DNA of 64,000 bases, taken from NCBI GenBank assembly GCA_014804795.1, contig JAAUZC010000020.1, positions 34,196 to 98,195 of the forward strand, written 5' to 3'. The position numbers and the translations under genes are program-made. This DNA comes from Lachnospiraceae bacterium. Its GTDB lineage: Bacteria > Bacillota > Clostridia > Lachnospirales > Lachnospiraceae. The notes below the pieces were generated by a model. The model did no database searches and was not told the DNA's origin. It saw only the letters and a list, made by a program, of their open reading frames with translations. Positions 62,182 to 64,000 of this stretch are shown here, in pieces (position 1 is the first letter of the stretch; the number at the start of each line of letters is the position of its first letter).

Positions 62182-63381
62182 TCAACCTGATTTTCTCTGT
62201 TTTCCTCGCATATCAGTTTCTTTGAAGTCTAAAATTTTGGCCATCTGTTCCGCCGCACGGTCATAGCTGGCATGGGTATAGACGTTCAGCGTAACACCTA
62301 CATCAGAATGTCCCATTACATACTGTAAGGTCTTAATATCCATACCTGCGTTTGCCATGTTGGTACAGAATGTATGACGGAACACATGAGGCGTGATGTG
62401 TGGCAATGATTTATCGGGATAAAGCTTCTTGTATTTCTTCATTGCCCATCGCATCTCATTTTCTATATGCAACGCTACTTTCGGTTTATCATCCTTGTCC
62501 AGCAGAAGAAAGTTGCTGTATCCGTCAACAATCATTTCTGTTTTCAGCTTCTTGCGGCGGATAAGGATATTTTTCAGACTCCTATAGACATCCTCTGTCA
62601 TAGGGATAAAGCGGCATCCGCATTCAGTCTTGGTTTTCTCAACATAATACTTTCCGCCCCGTTCCCTGACAAGCTGATGATCTACACGGATTTTCCGGTT
62701 TTCAAAGTCCAAATCTCTCTTTGTTAAACCGCAGAACTCGCTGACACGCATACCGGTTCCCAGCAACACAACAAATTCATCGTAATACTTTGCGTAGGTT
62801 TTATCTTCACGGATAAAACCCATCCAAAGTTCCTGCTGTTCCTCTGTCATAGCGATACGTTTTTGTGAATCATTTGGCACAACATCAACCAGCTTAAAAT
62901 CAAATGGATTTCTGCGGATAATATCCTCATTGTAAGCCATTTGAAATGCAGGTTTTACAACACCCCTGACGCTTGTGATAGTGCTGTACCCCTTACCGTC
63001 ATTATGAAGCTTCATAATCCACTGTTGGGCGTCCGATACCTTAATATCCCTTATCTGTCGGTATCCAAAATCTTCTTTCTTAATCAGATTCAGTACAAAA
63101 TTGTATCCGACTTTGGTATTGTAGCGTACGCCCTGCTTCAGATTGATATAGCGTTCCAAGAGGGCAATAACGGTAACCTCTCCGGCAGCATAATCAATCC
63201 CATCATCAAGCTGCTTTTGGATTGCCTTTTCCTTTTCCCGCAGTTCCTTCAAATCAGAGGAATAAATAGTCTGCCTCTTTCCGTGGATATCCGTGTATCG
63301 GTACTGATAAATCAGGTCTTTTCTCTGGCTCTCCCCTGTCTTTAAGATTCGTCCTTTATTGTCTTTCCGTTTCTCAGACAT
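62182..63381 (-). CDS. int: Tn916-family tyrosine integrase
   Basis: A 399-residue recombinase closely similar to Tn916 and Tn1549 integrases: the start MSEKRKDNKGRILKTGESQRKD is nearly that of Tn916 Int. An N-terminal arm-binding domain (about 1-80), a SAM-like core-binding domain (about 85-165) and the catalytic domain follow. Active-site residues are in TGMRVSEF, THxx-type HVFRHTFC, GHSDVGVTLNVY, with the Tyr in the last. It cuts and rejoins the element ends. The element's 3' end lies beyond the gene. Confidence 0.96.
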   Translation of the reverse strand: MSEKRKDNKGRILKTGESQRKDLIYQYRYTDIHGKRQTIYSSDLKELREKEKAIQKQLDDGIDYAAGEVTVIALLERYINLKQGVRYNTKVGYNFVLNLIKKEDFGYRQIRDIKVSDAQQWIMKLHNDGKGYSTITSVRGVVKPAFQMAYNEDIIRRNPFDFKLVDVVPNDSQKRIAMTEEQQELWMGFIREDKTYAKYYDEFVVLLGTGMRVSEFCGLTKRDLDFENRKIRVDHQLVRERGGKYYVEKTKTECGCRFIPMTEDVYRSLKNILIRRKKLKTEMIVDGYSNFLLLDKDDKPKVALHIENEMRWAMKKYKKLYPDKSLPHITPHVFRHTFCTNMANAGMDIKTLQYVMGHSDVGVTLNVYTHASYDRAAEQMAKILDFKETDMRGKQRKSG

Positions 63382-63495
63382 TTTTCAAACTCCTTTCCGT
63401 AGTGGAAAGAGCCTTGATATGACTCATTCATTGTACCATATCAAAGCTGTTTTTACACCACAAGATTCACAAAAATTAAAAGAATACCATCCATG

Positions 63496-63690
63496 TCAGA
63501 TAGAATACTCCTGCTCGATATACTGATCGAACAGGCGGCGTTTGATTAACCGCTTATTGCCAACCCACAGGACAAACCGGCAGTTTTTTTCATTGGTAAG
63601 CTCACGCAGTTTATTAATGCCAATCCCAGAATAAGCCGCCGCTTCTTCCAGACTCAGGTTGCTCTTTTCCCAAATGGGAACTTCTTTCAT
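63496..63690 (-). CDS. xis: Tn916-type excisionase
   Basis: A 64-residue winged-helix protein (VPIWEKSNLSLEEAAAYSGIGINKLRELTNEKNCRFVLWVGNKRLIKRRLFDQYI), similar in length and layout to Tn916 Xis. It directs the integrase to excise the element. AAGGAGG precedes the ATG, and its start overlaps the stop of the gene upstream by 4 bases. Confidence 0.92.
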   Translation of the reverse strand: MKEVPIWEKSNLSLEEAAAYSGIGINKLRELTNEKNCRFVLWVGNKRLIKRRLFDQYIEQEYSI

Positions 63691-64000
63691 TGGCTTCTGC
63701 CTCCTTCCATGAGTTTCTTTAACCGTTCCATTTTCTGCTGTGCTGCCACTTTACGGAAATCGCCGACCGTAAAGCGGACAGGCACACACATTTCAAGAAG
63801 CCTGCCATAAATGCGTGCGTGCGGCACGTCTTCCGGATTCCTAAGCTGCTCCGGCGTGAGGTTCGTCGTTGCGATTAAAGGTTTTTTGCTGATATACCGG
63901 CTGTCTATCACGTTATAGACCTGCTCAAGCCCGTATTCCGTCCCCCTCTCCATGCCGAAATCGTCAAGGATAAGCAGGGGATAGGAGCAGAGCCTTATGA
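63687..64000 (-). CDS. DnaC/IstB-like ATPase, C-terminal part (runs off window)
   Basis: Only the last 104 codons are visible. The frame runs open through the window edge and contains a Walker B element (LLILDDFGMERGTEY) and a sensor-1/arginine-finger-like stretch (IATTNLTPEQLRNPEDVPHARIYGRLLEMC). Such helicase-loader-like ATPases occur next to xis and int in many Tn1549-type elements. The start is outside the window. Confidence 0.88.
   Translation of the reverse strand, partial: IRLCSYPLLILDDFGMERGTEYGLEQVYNVIDSRYISKKPLIATTNLTPEQLRNPEDVPHARIYGRLLEMCVPVRFTVGDFRKVAAQQKMERLKKLMEGGRSQ

Larger units (their letters stand above)
62040..64000 (-). mobile_element. end of a Tn916/Tn1549-like integrative element (partial)
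   Basis: The order dnaC-like, xis, int, with int nearest the edge and a repeat-bearing tail, is that of one end of an integrative conjugative element of the Tn1549/Tn916 family. The rest of the element is outside the window to the right. The left boundary is uncertain to about 100 bases. Target is the spacer before the tyrosine phosphatase gene. Confidence 0.75.

Overview
The window is a chromosomal segment of a low-to-moderate GC Clostridia genome, most likely a gut Lachnospiraceae. The evidence is the gene order rimP-nusA-ylxR-ylxQ-infB-rbfA-nrnA-truB-ribF, a class II glycyl-tRNA synthetase of the single-chain type, a very short GrcA-like glycyl radical protein, a large two-domain acyl-CoA dehydratase activase, XRE/PadR membrane cassettes, and a Tn916/Tn1549-type integrative element. 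The family assignment is inference from protein content; no 16S rRNA gene is present.

Region 1 (1-10.9 kb): 3' part of aspS and all of hisS, a stand-alone glycyl radical domain (grcA-like), a phosphoribosyltransferase-like protein, degV, pnp and rpsO with a structured spacer, a GNAT acetyltransferase, an SH3/NlpC-P60 wall hydrolase and a Na/Pi-cotransporter-PhoU fusion. Region 2 (10.9-22.5 kb): telA-xpaC, then the long translation/transcription operon from rimP to ribF. Region 3 (22.5-28 kb): a secreted alpha/beta hydrolase divergent from a PadR regulator plus a HAAS-FtsW/RodA protein, a DUF378 protein, tRNA-Glu(CTC), rpsU and a YesL-type membrane protein. Region 4 (28-38 kb): alaS, glyQS, a lipoprotein, and a sugar operon of HAD phosphatase, sucrose/trehalose-type PTS EIIBCA and a GH13_4 amylosucrase-like enzyme. 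Region 5 (38.4-41.4 kb): a plus-strand cassette of a membrane XRE regulator, a membrane-anchored protein and a lipoprotein. Region 6 (41.5-52.1 kb): nucleoside phosphorylase, LacI regulator, recO with an overlapping YqzL-like small gene, era, a DUF4349 lipoprotein, an M16C protease, and a three-gene operon (rhomboid-like, degenerate sigma-70-like, unknown). Region 7 (52.4-62 kb): acyl-CoA dehydratase activase, a LanFEG-like ABC exporter divergent from a two-component system, and a low-molecular-weight tyrosine phosphatase. Region 8 (62.1-64 kb): the int-xis-dnaC-like end of an integrative element that continues past the window.

Most genes are housekeeping and lie on the minus strand. Plus-strand genes are mainly accessory or sensory modules. 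The most interesting unexplained signals are the rhomboid-like/sigma-like/unknown operon near 50-52 kb, the XRE membrane cassette at 38-41 kb, a PTS transporter coupled to a GH13_4 enzyme, a promoter with helically phased AATGTC repeats, a tandem 20-bp operator inside the PadR promoter, and several families of intergenic repeats, including two long nested inverted-repeat elements. No CRISPR array, rRNA gene or T-box riboswitch was seen.
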